Assembly (NCBI GenBank): GCA_044433325.1
Contig: JAWXTT010000014.1
Coordinates: 1-23,145, forward strand
Direction: 5' to 3'
Length of the DNA: 23,145 nt
Source: HGM05232 sp044433325
Lineage (GTDB): Bacteria; Bacteroidota; Bacteroidia; Bacteroidales; Muribaculaceae
Shown in pieces: positions 22,946-23,145 of this stretch. The notes beneath the pieces were generated by a model that ran no database searches, was not told where the DNA came from, and saw only the letters and a list, made by a program, of their open reading frames with translations. Numbering within the stretch: the stretch's first letter is position 1; each line of letters starts with the position of its first letter. Position numbers and translations under genes: made by a program.

Positions 22946-23016
22946 TTATATAAATTATAATATCTAATTGAAAATGAGTGAAAAACTCGTTATCTCTGCT
23001 CACCTTCATTCAGGGA

Positions 23017-23046
23017 CAAATGTAATATAATAATCTATACTTCAAA
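23017..23046 (-). promoter_or_regulatory. Promoter of the RRM protein gene
   Basis: On the minus strand, TTTG (23043-23046) and TACATTTG (23017-23024) are 18 bases apart, one base shorter than the usual range. The predicted leader of about 65 bases contains a small hairpin (GAGT 22977-22980 with ACTC 22985-22988) and could carry autoregulation. Confidence 0.6.
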
Positions 23047-23109
23047 GACTTTTTTGTGAAAATTTTCAATAAGATAGTGTGAATTTTTTAATTTTAATCA
23101 AATAAAAAA

Positions 23110-23145
23110 GGTAGCCTCTCTATTTTTAGTTATAGAAAGACTACC
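23110..23145 (-). terminator. Terminator of a minus-strand gene beyond the right edge
   Basis: The arms at 23110-23123 and 23132-23145 pair over 14 bases. The two mismatches on the plus strand become G-U pairs in the minus-strand RNA, and six T residues (23104-23109) follow in that direction. So the hairpin belongs to a minus-strand gene whose stop is to the right of the window. Confidence 0.85.

Noticed and set aside
1..23145. CRISPR array, prophage, transposon or defence island
   Set aside because: No regularly spaced repeats, integrase, transposase, restriction, toxin or Cas-like genes were found, and the tRNA has no nearby integrase or repeated 3' end.

Overview
The window looks like a chromosomal segment of an AT-rich member of the Bacteroidota, probably of the order Bacteroidales. 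The main evidence is the promoter type. Upstream of most genes there is a TAnnTTTG -7 element, several times with TTTG or ATTG about 20 bases further upstream, which is the Bacteroidota pattern. Shine-Dalgarno sequences are weak or absent. The protein families fit as well: a small RRM RNA-binding protein, OxyR next to ahpCF, a DUF4080 radical SAM protein and a dihydroorotase with a DDQVHF motif. I saw no phage, insertion sequence, CRISPR or plasmid functions, and nothing suggests recent acquisition of a block of genes.

Layout. 1-2217: peroxide defence, with ahpC and a partial ahpF on the minus strand and oxyR divergent on the plus strand. 2223-4770: a membrane-anchored AraC-type regulator and a TetR-type regulator, transcribed divergently from a symmetric promoter region, followed by an aquaporin. 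4806-7192: a radical SAM protein with a B12-binding-like domain, and a secreted Gly/Met-rich protein of unknown role. 7478-8416: a D-2-hydroxyacid dehydrogenase. 8403-13687: a compact minus-strand operon of five genes (glycosyltransferase, dihydroorotase, then the lipoprotein, permease and ATPase of a FecBCD/BtuFCD-type importer). 13805-14773: a DUF2156 protein. 14860-18564: a double-ATPase ModF-like protein, a YjiH-type membrane protein, ribose-5-phosphate isomerase B and a small cupin, all on the plus strand. 18610-18685: tRNA-Pro(GGG). 18718-21966: a MATE transporter, an SGNH-like lipoprotein and an O6-alkylguanine-DNA alkyltransferase. 21963-22945: a zinc transporter gene lacking its 3' third, and the RRM protein. 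A terminator at the right edge belongs to a minus-strand gene outside the window.

How the genes work together. AhpC and AhpF form the NADH-driven alkyl hydroperoxide reductase, and OxyR, which keeps both redox cysteines, is the expected peroxide sensor controlling it. The importer operon should bring in a metal chelate, haem or corrinoid, but nothing in the sequence identifies the substrate. The other genes are mostly single-gene housekeeping or transport units.

I found no convincing new multi-gene system. The observations most worth checking are the truncated ZupT, the symmetric divergent promoter region at 3377-3412, the secreted Gly/Met-rich protein, the asymmetric double ATPase, and a terminator that overlaps the next gene's promoter at 6436-6486.
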